Source: Streptomyces sp. DG1A-41
GTDB taxonomy: Bacteria; Actinomycetota; Actinomycetes; Streptomycetales; Streptomycetaceae
Direction: 5' to 3'
Length of the DNA stretch: 64,000 nucleotides
Assembly (NCBI RefSeq): GCF_037055355.1
Contig: NZ_CP146350.1
Coordinates: 1,054,001 to 1,118,000 of the forward strand
Shown here: piece after piece, positions 54,099 through 61,862 of the stretch
Layout: each line of letters starts with the position of its first letter
Numbering within the stretch: position 1 is the first letter of the stretch
Position numbers and translations under genes: made by a program
The notes under the pieces: model-generated
Seen by the model: the letters and a program-made list of their open reading frames with translations, nothing else
Databases searched by the model: none
Told to the model about the DNA's origin: nothing

Positions 54099-54509
54099 CT
54101 ACAGCGCCCTCAGTCCTGCGATCACCTCGCGCAGAATGCGCTCGTCGGGCAGCTGTGCCGGTGGCACGGGGCGGCTGACGGTGACGCAGCCGAGTTCCAG
54201 GAGGTCGCCGAGGAGGACCCTGACGACGCCCACGGGCAGGTCCGCGCCGGCGGCGAGTTCGGCGACCGACTGGGTCTCCGTACGGCACAGGTCGAGAAGC
54301 GTCCGGTGTTCCGGACCGAGCGGGACGTCGTCCACGCCGGGGGCGGCCGGGTCCAGCGTGACCAGGGCGATCAGGTCGAACCGCACGCCGGTGGGGCCGG
54401 GCCGGGTGCGTCCGCCCGTCATGGCATAGGGGCGGACGAGAGGGCCGGCCTCGTTGTCGTACCACTGGCTGCCCTGGTCGTGCGGGGTGCCGGTCATGTC
54501 CTCGGTCAT
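54099..54509 (-). CDS. cvnC: Conservon DUF742 protein (CvnC)
   Basis: A 136-residue DUF742 protein with a winged-helix-like C-terminal region. It shows WYDNEAGPLVRPYAMTGGRT, LIALVTLDP, LGPEHRTLLDLC, LPVGVVRVLLGDL and ILREVIAGL, all diagnostic. It sits between cvnB and cvnD and starts 23 bp after cvnB ends. In other Streptomyces it binds the CvnA kinase-like sensor. The start ATG 54509 is the first with family sequence; ribosome site weak. Confidence 0.92.
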   Translation of the reverse strand: MTEDMTGTPHDQGSQWYDNEAGPLVRPYAMTGGRTRPGPTGVRFDLIALVTLDPAAPGVDDVPLGPEHRTLLDLCRTETQSVAELAAGADLPVGVVRVLLGDLLELGCVTVSRPVPPAQLPDERILREVIAGLRAL

Positions 54510-54531
54510 CTGCGCGGACCGTTCTCTCTGT

Positions 54532-54969
54532 TCATCCGGCGGCGGGCGGCCGGGCGCCGACGCGGGGCGCCGTGCCGAGGTGCTCGCCGACGCGTTTGAC
54601 CAGGCGTGCCATCTCGTAGGCCACGAGGCCGATGTCGGCGGTGACGGCGGTGAGGAGGGCGAGGCAGGATCCGTCGCCCGCCGCGGCCACGAACAGGAAG
54701 CCCTCGTCCATCTCCACCATGATCTGGCGGACACCGCCGGCGCCGAAGTGCCGCCCGGCTCCCTTGGCGAGGCTGTGGAAGCCCGAGGCGACCGCGGCGA
54801 GGTGTTCGGCGTCCTCGCGGCGGAGGTCGGTCGAGGCGCCCACGGCGAGGCCGTCGTTGGACAGCACCACGGCGTGCCGTAGCTCGCTCACGCGGAGCAC
54901 CAGGTCGTCCAGCAGCCAGTCGAGTTCGCCGGAGCTCCGGGCGGAATGCGTGCTCGGGTCCTGGATCAT
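54532..54969 (-). CDS. cvnB: Conservon roadblock/LC7 protein (CvnB)
   Basis: A 145-residue roadblock/LC7 protein. LDWLLDDLVLRVSELRHAVVLSNDG and GAGRHFGAGGVRQIMVEMDEGFLF show the family. Its ATG overlaps the cvnA stop (ATGA at 54966-54969), so it is made with CvnA. Roadblock proteins stimulate GTP hydrolysis by CvnD-type GTPases. A close paralogue lies 1.6 kb away (52466-52879). Confidence 0.93.
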   Translation of the reverse strand: MIQDPSTHSARSSGELDWLLDDLVLRVSELRHAVVLSNDGLAVGASTDLRREDAEHLAAVASGFHSLAKGAGRHFGAGGVRQIMVEMDEGFLFVAAAGDGSCLALLTAVTADIGLVAYEMARLVKRVGEHLGTAPRVGARPPAAG

Positions 54970-57482
54970 GCGAGATCTCCTTCGCTGCTGTCGCTGCCCG
55001 TCGGGCCGGGAGTGGAGCCGGGCTTCCTGCCGCCGCCGCGCGTCCAGCCGTCGCGGTACGCCGCCATGCGGTCCCGGACGAGCTCGGGGGTGCGTTCGTC
55101 GTCCCGGGGCGCGGGCGAGGGCGGTGACTCCTCGGGGCGCCCGTTGCGCAGTTGGGGCGCGAGGCTGGCCTGCCGTACGCGACGCGGGAGGTCCTCGGAA
55201 CCTTCTGGCTCCTGGGGTCGGTGCAGTCGCAAGGTGGCGACTCCTGGGGGTGGGGTGTGGCTCGTGTTCTCCGCGACGGCCGGGACGGGAGCCACCAGGG
55301 CGCGCCGGTCGGCCGGTGCCGGGACGGCGTCGGGGGCGGTGTCCTGACGCGGGATGTCGTCGGGCACGCGCGCGTGGGCGCGTTCCTCGGGCTGCCGCGC
55401 GTGCGCCGCTTCGCCCGGGGGACGTTCCGCCGCCCCGGTGTGCAGCAGGGCGGTGGGCACGAGGACGACCGCGGTGGTGCCGCCGTACGGGGAGGTCCTC
55501 AGGTGGACCTTGATGCCGTGCCGGGCGGCGAGTCTGCTGACCACGAACAGGCCGAGCCGGTCGCTGTCGAACAGGTCGAGCGCCTCGGACTGCTCGATGC
55601 GGCGGTTGGCCTCGGCAAGGGTCTCCTTGCCCATGCCGAGGCCGCGGTCCTCGACCTCGACGGCGTAGCCGTTGCCGACGGGTTCGCCGGTGACGCGCAC
55701 GCGCGTGTGGGGCGGCGAGAACTGGGCGGCGTTCTCGATGATCTCGGCCAGGAGGTGCGTGAGGTCGGCCACGGCCGCGCCGACGACGGCTGCCTCGGGG
55801 AGTTGCCGTACCTCCACGCGCGCGTAGTCCTCCACTTCGGAGACGGCCGCGCGGACCACGTTGGTGAGGGAGACGGGCCTGCGCCAGGCCCGGCCGGGGG
55901 CCGCTCCGGAGAGGATGATCAGGCTCTCCGCGTGGCGCCGCATACGGGTGGTGAGGTGATCGAGACGGAAGAGGTCGCTCAGTTCGTTCGGGTCGTCGGA
56001 GCGGCGTTCCATGCTGTCGAGGAGGCTCAGCTGCCGGTGGACGAGGATCTGGCTGCGGCGAGCGAGGTTGACGAAGACGCCGGAGATGCCGCTGGCGAGT
56101 TCGGCGCGCTCGACGGCGGCCCGCAGCGCGGCCCGGTGGACGGTGCCGAGGGCCTCGGCGACCTGCCCGGTCTCATCCTCGGCGGCCGGTCCCGGCGGTG
56201 CCTCGGCGCGGACGTCGATCTCCTCGCCCGCGCGCAGCCTGCGCATGGCCTCGGGGAGTTTGCGCCGGGCGATCTCCAGGGCGCTGTTGCGCAGGCTCAC
56301 GAGCTCCACCACGAGGCCGCGGCCGATGCGCACGGAGATGACGAGCGAGGCGGCGACGGCTGCGAGACCGAGCAGGACGGCCGCGCCGGCCGGGGTGAGC
56401 AGTCCCCGGGTGAACGGGTCGGCCCGCTCCGCGACGCCTCGTGCGGCATCCTCCTCGATCGTGCGCATACCGTTCTGCACGCGCGCGTGGGCGGTGTTCC
56501 AGGTGCTCTCGGGTACGGCCTCGATCGCCTTGGCGCCCGGCCCGCCGGCGAGTATCCCGTCCTCGGCATCGCTCAGTCCGGCGTAGGCGCTGCTGTCGGC
56601 GAGGGAGTTCCACGCGGAGCGTTCGGTGCCGCGCAGGTCGGCGACGGCCGACTCGGTCAGGGTGCGGCGCAGTTCGACGGCGCCGGTGAAGAGCCGGAGC
56701 CGCTCCCCGGTCAGGGTGCCGGACAGGCGGGCACTCGCCAGAAGCGCGTCCTCCCGGGCCAACGCCTCGCCCGCGCGGGAGAACTCGAGCAGCACGCGCG
56801 CGTCGGAGCCGAGGTCGGCGTCCTGGATGCCGGTGAGGGCACCGCCGACGCCGAGCGCCTCCGCGATGGTCCGGGTGTAGCGGTTGTATGTCTCGGCCCA
56901 GCCCGCGCGCCGGTCCCGCAGCTCGGTCCGCAGCGGACGCAGTTGTTCGGCACCGGTGACGAACGCCTCCAGCCGGCGGGCGACTCCGGCGGGCAGTTCC
57001 TCGCTGTCGGCGACGGTACTGGTCTCGCCGAGCCGCAGTTTCGCGACGGCCCGGTCGGTGCGCCGGGCGAGTTCGTCCAGCTCGTCGGTCCCGACGGCGG
57101 AGGGGTCGGTGGCGTGGCGTACGGCGGCCGCGCGTTCGGCCTGGAGGGCGGCGACCGCGGCGGAGACGGGGGCACGGACCATGGCGTCCACGCGCTGGAC
57201 CTGCCGCAGCCGGGAGACGTCCTGGGCGGTGGTGACGGTGGCGTGGGCCCACAGGGCCAGGAGGGAGACGACCGGCACCATCAGCAGGCAGACGATCTTG
57301 GCGCGCACGGTGCGCGGGCGTATGTGCCAGCCCTCCGCACGCGTGGACGTTCCGTCCGGTGCGGCCCCCGAGGGCGCCTCGGCACCTTCGTCGGCCGGTG
57401 GTCCGGCGTGCGCGCGTCGACCGCGCACGGGCGGGGGCGGCGCCTCGGCGCCGGCCGTGGGGGTCCTACGGGGTGTACGCAT
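54966..57482 (-). CDS. cvnA: Conservon membrane sensor with NIT and HATPase domains (CvnA)
   Basis: An 838-residue histidine-kinase-like sensor. After a cytoplasmic Pro/Arg-rich start, TM1 (AKIVCLLMVPVVSLLALWA, about 60-78) leads into a large extracytoplasmic nitrate/nitrite-sensing (NIT)-like helical domain. TM2 (PAGAAVLLGLAAVAASLVISV) is followed by a HAMP-like segment, then a dimerisation-like helix and an HATPase domain (LLAEIIENAAQFSPPHTRV, VEDRGLGMGKETL, RLGLFVVSRLAARHGI). A typical phospho-acceptor His box is not obvious. The tail is Pro/Ala-rich. I use ATG 57482, with GAGGAG upstream. Confidence 0.92.
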   Translation of the reverse strand: MRTPRRTPTAGAEAPPPPVRGRRAHAGPPADEGAEAPSGAAPDGTSTRAEGWHIRPRTVRAKIVCLLMVPVVSLLALWAHATVTTAQDVSRLRQVQRVDAMVRAPVSAAVAALQAERAAAVRHATDPSAVGTDELDELARRTDRAVAKLRLGETSTVADSEELPAGVARRLEAFVTGAEQLRPLRTELRDRRAGWAETYNRYTRTIAEALGVGGALTGIQDADLGSDARVLLEFSRAGEALAREDALLASARLSGTLTGERLRLFTGAVELRRTLTESAVADLRGTERSAWNSLADSSAYAGLSDAEDGILAGGPGAKAIEAVPESTWNTAHARVQNGMRTIEEDAARGVAERADPFTRGLLTPAGAAVLLGLAAVAASLVISVRIGRGLVVELVSLRNSALEIARRKLPEAMRRLRAGEEIDVRAEAPPGPAAEDETGQVAEALGTVHRAALRAAVERAELASGISGVFVNLARRSQILVHRQLSLLDSMERRSDDPNELSDLFRLDHLTTRMRRHAESLIILSGAAPGRAWRRPVSLTNVVRAAVSEVEDYARVEVRQLPEAAVVGAAVADLTHLLAEIIENAAQFSPPHTRVRVTGEPVGNGYAVEVEDRGLGMGKETLAEANRRIEQSEALDLFDSDRLGLFVVSRLAARHGIKVHLRTSPYGGTTAVVLVPTALLHTGAAERPPGEAAHARQPEERAHARVPDDIPRQDTAPDAVPAPADRRALVAPVPAVAENTSHTPPPGVATLRLHRPQEPEGSEDLPRRVRQASLAPQLRNGRPEESPPSPAPRDDERTPELVRDRMAAYRDGWTRGGGRKPGSTPGPTGSDSSEGDLA

Positions 57483-57583
57483 GGACTCCTCGCTCGGGGG
57501 TGGTTCGGGGCGTGTCACCCCGGCTTCAGGGCGTGCCGTCCGGAGGGCGGCCCGGCGCCCGCCCGGCCCGGCCTCGGTCGCGG

Positions 57584-58357
57584 CTAACGGGCGACGTTCT
57601 CGACCGGCCGCTGGGCCGACGCGGACGCCTCACGTTCCCCTGCCGTCGGCGACAGCGCGACGAAGGCGGAAGTCAGGAAGAGGTAGGACCCGAGGCCGAC
57701 GGCGAGGGGGAAGATAAATTGCATCGCCGTGGCCCCGGGCAGTGCCTCCCCGGAGGGCATCACGTGCACGCTCACCGCGAACATCCCGGTGTAGTGCATG
57801 CTGCTGACGGCCGCGCCCATGATCAGGGAGGCGATGGTGACCGCGACGGGCGACTTGATGTTGAGCGCCGCCCACAGGGCCGCCGTCGCGGCGACGACGG
57901 CGATCAGGACGGAGAGCCCGACGAGCACCGGGTCATAGCTCACGTCGCCGTGCAGGCGGACGGCCGCCATGCCCAGGTAGTGCATGCTCGCCACGCCGAG
58001 GCCGGTGGTGAGTCCGCCGATCAGCAGGGCCCGGCCGCGGTCCCGGCTGTAGCCGACGGCGAAGACGCCGGCGCAGACGACGACCATGGCGACGAGCAGG
58101 CTCAGCAGGGTGAGCGGCACGTCGTAGCGGATATCGGTGCCGGCGACGCTGAAACCGAGCATGGCCACGAAGTGCATGGTCCAGATGCCGGTGCCGATCG
58201 CCGAGGCGGCGGTGACGAGCCAGTTGCGGCGCGAGCGCCCTGTGGCGGCGAGCGCGCGGACGGTGCAGCGCAGCCCGAGGGCGGCGCCTATGCAGGCCAT
58301 CACGTACGACAGCGCGGGGGTCAGCCACCCCAGGGCGGCGTGGTCCAGGTGTCCCAT
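57584..58357 (-). CDS. MHYT domain sensor-like membrane protein
   Basis: A 257-residue integral membrane protein with about seven helices and the three MHYT motifs (MHFVAML, MHYLGMA, MHYTGMF), proposed to bind a metal and sense O2, CO or NO. No output domain is attached. It lies 101 bp upstream of cvnA on the same strand, so it could be the first gene of a five-gene unit with the conservon. The ATG at 58357 is the first in frame. It is divergent from a methyltransferase gene. Confidence 0.9.
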   Translation of the reverse strand: MGHLDHAALGWLTPALSYVMACIGAALGLRCTVRALAATGRSRRNWLVTAASAIGTGIWTMHFVAMLGFSVAGTDIRYDVPLTLLSLLVAMVVVCAGVFAVGYSRDRGRALLIGGLTTGLGVASMHYLGMAAVRLHGDVSYDPVLVGLSVLIAVVAATAALWAALNIKSPVAVTIASLIMGAAVSSMHYTGMFAVSVHVMPSGEALPGATAMQFIFPLAVGLGSYLFLTSAFVALSPTAGEREASASAQRPVENVAR

Positions 58358-58500
58358 GGGTCCGGGACGCTAGACCCGGCAGGGGCGTGCGAAGGGGGCG
58401 CATTTCGAAAGGTGTTGGAATATGACGCAAGGATGTACCGGAACGACCGGGTCGCGCTCGAACGTGTGCACTGAGGCGTCATCCGTGCCGGTGAGGAATC

Positions 58501-59109
58501 ATGCCGTACATGAGCGACGACCAGACGCGTGTCCAGGAGTTCTTCACCGCCCGCGCCGCCGACTGGGACAGCCGGTTCCCCGACGACGGTCCGGCCTACA
58601 CGGCCGCGGTCGCCGAGCTCGGGCTGCGCCCGGGCGACCGCGTGCTCGACGCGGGGTGTGGCACCGGACGCGCCCTGCCGCCGCTGCGTGCCGCCGTGGG
58701 GCCCTCGGGAGTGGTGCTCGGGGCCGATCTGACCCCGGCCATGCTGCGGGAGGCCGTGCGGGCCGGACGGGACCGTGACGGAGCGTTGCTGCTCACGGAC
58801 GTCGCCGCGCTGCCGCTGCGCTCACGCTCGCTGGACGCCGTGTTCGGGGCGGGCCTGATCTCGCACCTGCCGAGTCCGGCCGAGAACCTGCGCGAGCTGG
58901 CGCGCGTGGTGCGTCCCGGTGGTGTGCTGGCGCTGTTCCACCCGATCGGCAGGGCGGCCCTGGCCGCGCGCCACGGCCGCCCGCTCACCCCGGACGACCT
59001 GCGCGCCGAACCCAACCTCCGGCCGCTGCTGGCCGCTTCGGGGTGGCGCATGACGTCGTATGTCGACGAGGACTCCCGCTTCCTGGCGCTCGCCACCCGC
59101 GAGGACTGA
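58501..59109 (+). CDS. SAM-dependent methyltransferase
   Basis: A 202-residue class I methyltransferase. Motif I is VLDAGCGTGRALPPL (about 48-62), motif II DAVFGAGLISHL, and post-motif LARVVRPGGVLALFHP. The C-terminal part is short, with no substrate-recognition domain. ATG 58501 has GAGGA close before it; a later ATG at 58510 is possible. It stands between the MHYT gene (divergent) and the DUF2236 gene (convergent, 9 bp away). The substrate is unknown. Confidence 0.9.
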   Translation: MPYMSDDQTRVQEFFTARAADWDSRFPDDGPAYTAAVAELGLRPGDRVLDAGCGTGRALPPLRAAVGPSGVVLGADLTPAMLREAVRAGRDRDGALLLTDVAALPLRSRSLDAVFGAGLISHLPSPAENLRELARVVRPGGVLALFHPIGRAALAARHGRPLTPDDLRAEPNLRPLLAASGWRMTSYVDEDSRFLALATRED

Positions 59110-59118
59110 GCGGCCGCG

Positions 59119-60033
59119 TCACCCGGCCGCGTCACCGGCCTCGGCGTCCGACGCCGCCACGTGCCGCACGGGACAGCCCCGGACGCCCGGGACCGGGCGC
59201 GTGCCCAGGTCGTCGAGCCGGTAGCCGTACGGGTAGCCCTTGATCTCCCAGTTCTGCCGGGCGAAGTGCGGGGCGCGCCGGGGCGGCAGAAGGCGGACGG
59301 CCCGGCCCCGCAGCCGTACAGCGCGACGCACCCACGCGCGCGTGGCCGCACTCGGCGGGGTGTAGCGGAAGGCCCGCAGCAGCGAGTCGTCGAGCAGCGC
59401 GAGGGTCGTGGTGCGCAGCAGCGGGGCGAGCGGGCGCGGGTACCAGGAGGACATCAGGTCGAGCGTGGCGTCCGAGACCCGCCGGGCCTCCTCGTCCCAG
59501 GCGAAGTGGGTCGCCTCGTAGCCGTCGAGGCAGGTCTCGAACTCCTCGTAGGTCTCGGGGATGTCCTTGATGCCCATGTGCCGGCCCAGCGTGCGGTAGT
59601 GGACGACACCGGCGACGATCTCGTGGCGCGACATCCTGCGCCACCCGTAGGCGTCGATCCACCGTTTGGGCACCACGACGAACGTGCAGAGCACGTAGCG
59701 CATGTCGTCGTTGCTGATGTCGTAGCTGCGGTGCATCTGGTTGATGCGGCGGATCGCGGTCCTGCCCTGGTCGCTGCCGAAGCCGTGCTCGACCACGGCG
59801 TCCAGGAGCAGCGCCGTGTCGTCGTAGCGCTTCTGCGTCCGCTCCGTGAGCTCCGCGGTCTCGGCGAGCAGCCGGCCGATGCTCGGGACGGCGTAGGTGC
59901 GGTACAGGGCCAGCTCCAGGGCACGGGTGAAGTCCCAGGGGAACTCGTACGCCACGCTCAGCCGGTAGATCTCCGTAGCCTCTCGGTACGGGTCCATCCG
60001 CCGGATCTGTTCCAGCCGTGCGAAGCGCTCCAC
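59119..60033 (-). CDS. DUF2236 / MpaB-like oxygenase family protein
   Basis: A 304-residue DUF2236 protein, related to latex-clearing protein and fungal MpaB, which bind heme or iron and oxygenate hydrophobic substrates. Diagnostic stretches are ALYRTYAVPSIGRLLAETAEL, YDDTALLLDAVVEHG, INQMHRSYDISNDDMRYVLC and DAYGWRRMSRHE. No signal peptide is visible. It converges with the methyltransferase and diverges from a small unknown gene. The reaction is unknown. Confidence 0.85.
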   Translation of the reverse strand: MERFARLEQIRRMDPYREATEIYRLSVAYEFPWDFTRALELALYRTYAVPSIGRLLAETAELTERTQKRYDDTALLLDAVVEHGFGSDQGRTAIRRINQMHRSYDISNDDMRYVLCTFVVVPKRWIDAYGWRRMSRHEIVAGVVHYRTLGRHMGIKDIPETYEEFETCLDGYEATHFAWDEEARRVSDATLDLMSSWYPRPLAPLLRTTTLALLDDSLLRAFRYTPPSAATRAWVRRAVRLRGRAVRLLPPRRAPHFARQNWEIKGYPYGYRLDDLGTRPVPGVRGCPVRHVAASDAEAGDAAG

Positions 60034-60127
60034 AGTACCCTCCCCCTTATGTCACCGGAGATCCAACTCTACGTCGGAGTCCGGGAGATGACAGGCGGGA
60101 CAGCCGTACAGGGGAAAGGTGGTCAGC

Positions 60128-60424
60128 ATGTGGGGCAAGGTCCGGAAGGCCGGAGGCAGAGTCGCTCATGCCATGCGCACGGAGCCGAAGGCCGACGGGG
60201 ACAAACGTCCACACAATCTTTTCGAGGCGGCCGCTGCCTACGTCACGGCGAGCGCGGAGGACGACCAGGAGCGGGCCGACGAGGCGGCCGGCTGGGTGTC
60301 GCCCGAGGCGCTGTCGTTCGGGGTGAACGAGCTGGCCTGCCGGGCCGTCATCGCGCTCGCGCGGGAACGCGGCGAACCGCCCCGTGCCGTGGCCCGCGAG
60401 CTGCTGGGGCTGCCGGCGGAGTGA
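60128..60424 (+). CDS. Small actinobacterial protein of unknown function
   Basis: A 98-residue soluble protein; I do not recognise a named domain. It has a helical, Ala/Glu-rich core (ADEAAGWVSPEALSFGVNELACRAV) and ends LARELLGLPAE. ATG 60128 follows AAAGGTGG. Codon bias is typical of its neighbours, so it is likely expressed. It diverges from the DUF2236 gene across 94 bp. Confidence 0.7.
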   Translation: MWGKVRKAGGRVAHAMRTEPKADGDKRPHNLFEAAAAYVTASAEDDQERADEAAGWVSPEALSFGVNELACRAVIALARERGEPPRAVARELLGLPAE

Positions 60425-60560
60425 CGCGCCCGGCACGGACGGCCGATTCGCCCTTGTCCGCCGGAAAGCGGCAGCTCCGAGTGTGCTCGCGGGGCCGTGA
60501 CAAGCGGCTTCCGCGCACACTAGGGTGCGCGCCGGTGGACGAAGCGATGGGGAGGCTGGG

Positions 60561-61418
60561 ATGGCCGGGACGGACGAGGACACCGTCGCCGCCGCGGACG
60601 ACGCGCTCTATGTGCTCACGGCGGTGCTGCTGACGCCGGCGCAGTTCCCGAGCGTGCTGGGCGACGACTATCCGGAGGCGTGCGCGGCGCTCGGCCTCGC
60701 GCCGCTCGCCGACGGGTACGGGCTGGTGCTCGGCCAGGACGGCGACGGCGCCCGGTGGACCGTGGTCATCGACGACGTCTCCCTGGTGGCCGTCGCGATC
60801 GCGTCCTGGGACTGCGGGATGGAGTACGAGCTGTCGCCCGACGAGCGCACGGTCGTCGCGGCCCTGCCCGGCTGGCCCCTCGCGGTCGCCGTCGCGGCGC
60901 CCGGGGTGCCCGCGCCGCACGATCCCGGCCCGGAGGCCGCCGACCGGCCCCCGCTGACCCCGCCGGACACCGCCGCCTGGGGCCCGGCCCAGCGGCGCCT
61001 GGGCGCCGACGAGATCGCGCTTCAGTGGGCGATGTGGCGGGAGCAGGTCGACGACTCGGCCTTCCGTGCACCGGGGTCCTCGGCGACACCGGGCGACGCA
61101 GGCGCGGCGGCCGACCGTCCGGGCGGAGGCGGGGGGAACGGGCAGCAGGGCCACAGCGGCATCAGGCGCGTCCTCGCGGAGGCCCGCGCCTACATCGACT
61201 CGCCGCCGCCGCTGGGCCGGGTCCGGTCGTCGTTCGCGCCGGGTGACGCGCGCACCCTGCGGGCCGACGGTCCCGGCTGGTCGCTCGTGGCCAGGACCGA
61301 CGACATCGCCTTCGTGCTGCTGGACGAGGAACCCGGCGAGGTCCTGCCGGTGGGCCGGGGTCCGGAACTGCCGGGTCTCCTAAAGGCCCTCGACAAGATG
61401 GCCGTACGGCCGAACTGA
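60561..61418 (+). CDS. Hypothetical actinobacterial protein
   Basis: A 285-residue soluble protein without a domain I can name. The first half (residues 10-110) is ordered (VLTAVLLTPAQFPSVLGDDYPE, LSPDERTVVAALPGWPLAVAVAA). The middle is Pro/Gly-rich and probably disordered, and the last 75 residues are ordered again (IRRVLAEARAYIDSPPPLGR, DIAFVLLDEEPGE). ATG 60561 is five bases after GGGAGG. A hairpin terminator follows the stop. Confidence 0.75.
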   Translation: MAGTDEDTVAAADDALYVLTAVLLTPAQFPSVLGDDYPEACAALGLAPLADGYGLVLGQDGDGARWTVVIDDVSLVAVAIASWDCGMEYELSPDERTVVAALPGWPLAVAVAAPGVPAPHDPGPEAADRPPLTPPDTAAWGPAQRRLGADEIALQWAMWREQVDDSAFRAPGSSATPGDAGAAADRPGGGGGNGQQGHSGIRRVLAEARAYIDSPPPLGRVRSSFAPGDARTLRADGPGWSLVARTDDIAFVLLDEEPGEVLPVGRGPELPGLLKALDKMAVRPN

Positions 61419-61419
61419 G

Positions 61420-61444
61420 CCGGTGCGGCCTTGGGCCGCGCCGG
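61420..61444. terminator. Bidirectional hairpin terminator
   Basis: CCGGTGCGGCC (61420-61430) pairs with GGCCGCGCCGG (61434-61444) over a 3-base loop, an 11-bp stem with one G:U position. It lies just after the hypothetical gene's stop and before the end of the convergent small membrane protein gene. Confidence 0.8.
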
Positions 61445-61455
61445 TCATCAGCGCG

Positions 61456-61638
61456 TCAACGGCCCAGTTCCTTGCGGGTGGCGCGGCGCAGCCTGCGCCG
61501 CTGCGAGGGGTCCAGCGTGAGATACGCGGCGGCCGGGACTCCCAGGATGATCAGGAGCGATGCCCACCAGGGCAGCCAGATCAACAGGATGAGCCCGACT
61601 GCCACACCGCCTGCGGCGATCTTGGCGTTCTTGGACAT
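61456..61638 (-). CDS. Small membrane protein
   Basis: A 60-residue protein with a hydrophobic stretch (GVAVGLILLIWLPWWASLLIILGVPAAAYL, about 11-40; probably two short helices) and a basic C-terminal tail (QRRRLRRATRKELGR). ATG 61638 has GGAGG nine bases upstream. The pattern suits a small inner-membrane protein with a cytoplasmic tail; no function is known to me. Confidence 0.75.
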   Translation of the reverse strand: MSKNAKIAAGGVAVGLILLIWLPWWASLLIILGVPAAAYLTLDPSQRRRLRRATRKELGR

Positions 61639-61862
61639 GATGTCGCCTCCTTCGCGGCCACTGCCGCTCTCTGTCTCGAAAACGGGCCCGCGCTTGCGGC
61701 AGTTCCGGACCGCGACCCTGAGACATCCCTGAGGCGCGCCCCCTAGGCACCCCTGAGACCTCTATGGTGACCCACCTCACAGCCAAGTCATACCCCAGAG
61801 GGTGCGGGAGGTGCTGTACCCTCGGCGACTCCGACTCACTAGTCAAATTTGAGGAACCAGCC
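61639..61862. promoter_or_regulatory. Intergenic region between small membrane protein and SNF2 helicase
   Basis: About 224 bp in divergent orientation, so it must hold the promoters of both flanking genes. CCCTGAGACATCCCTGAGG and CCCCTGAGACC are near-repeats (61718-61761). An AT-rich patch (ACTAGTCAAATTTGAGG) directly precedes the helicase. I cannot name a sigma factor. Confidence 0.4.
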
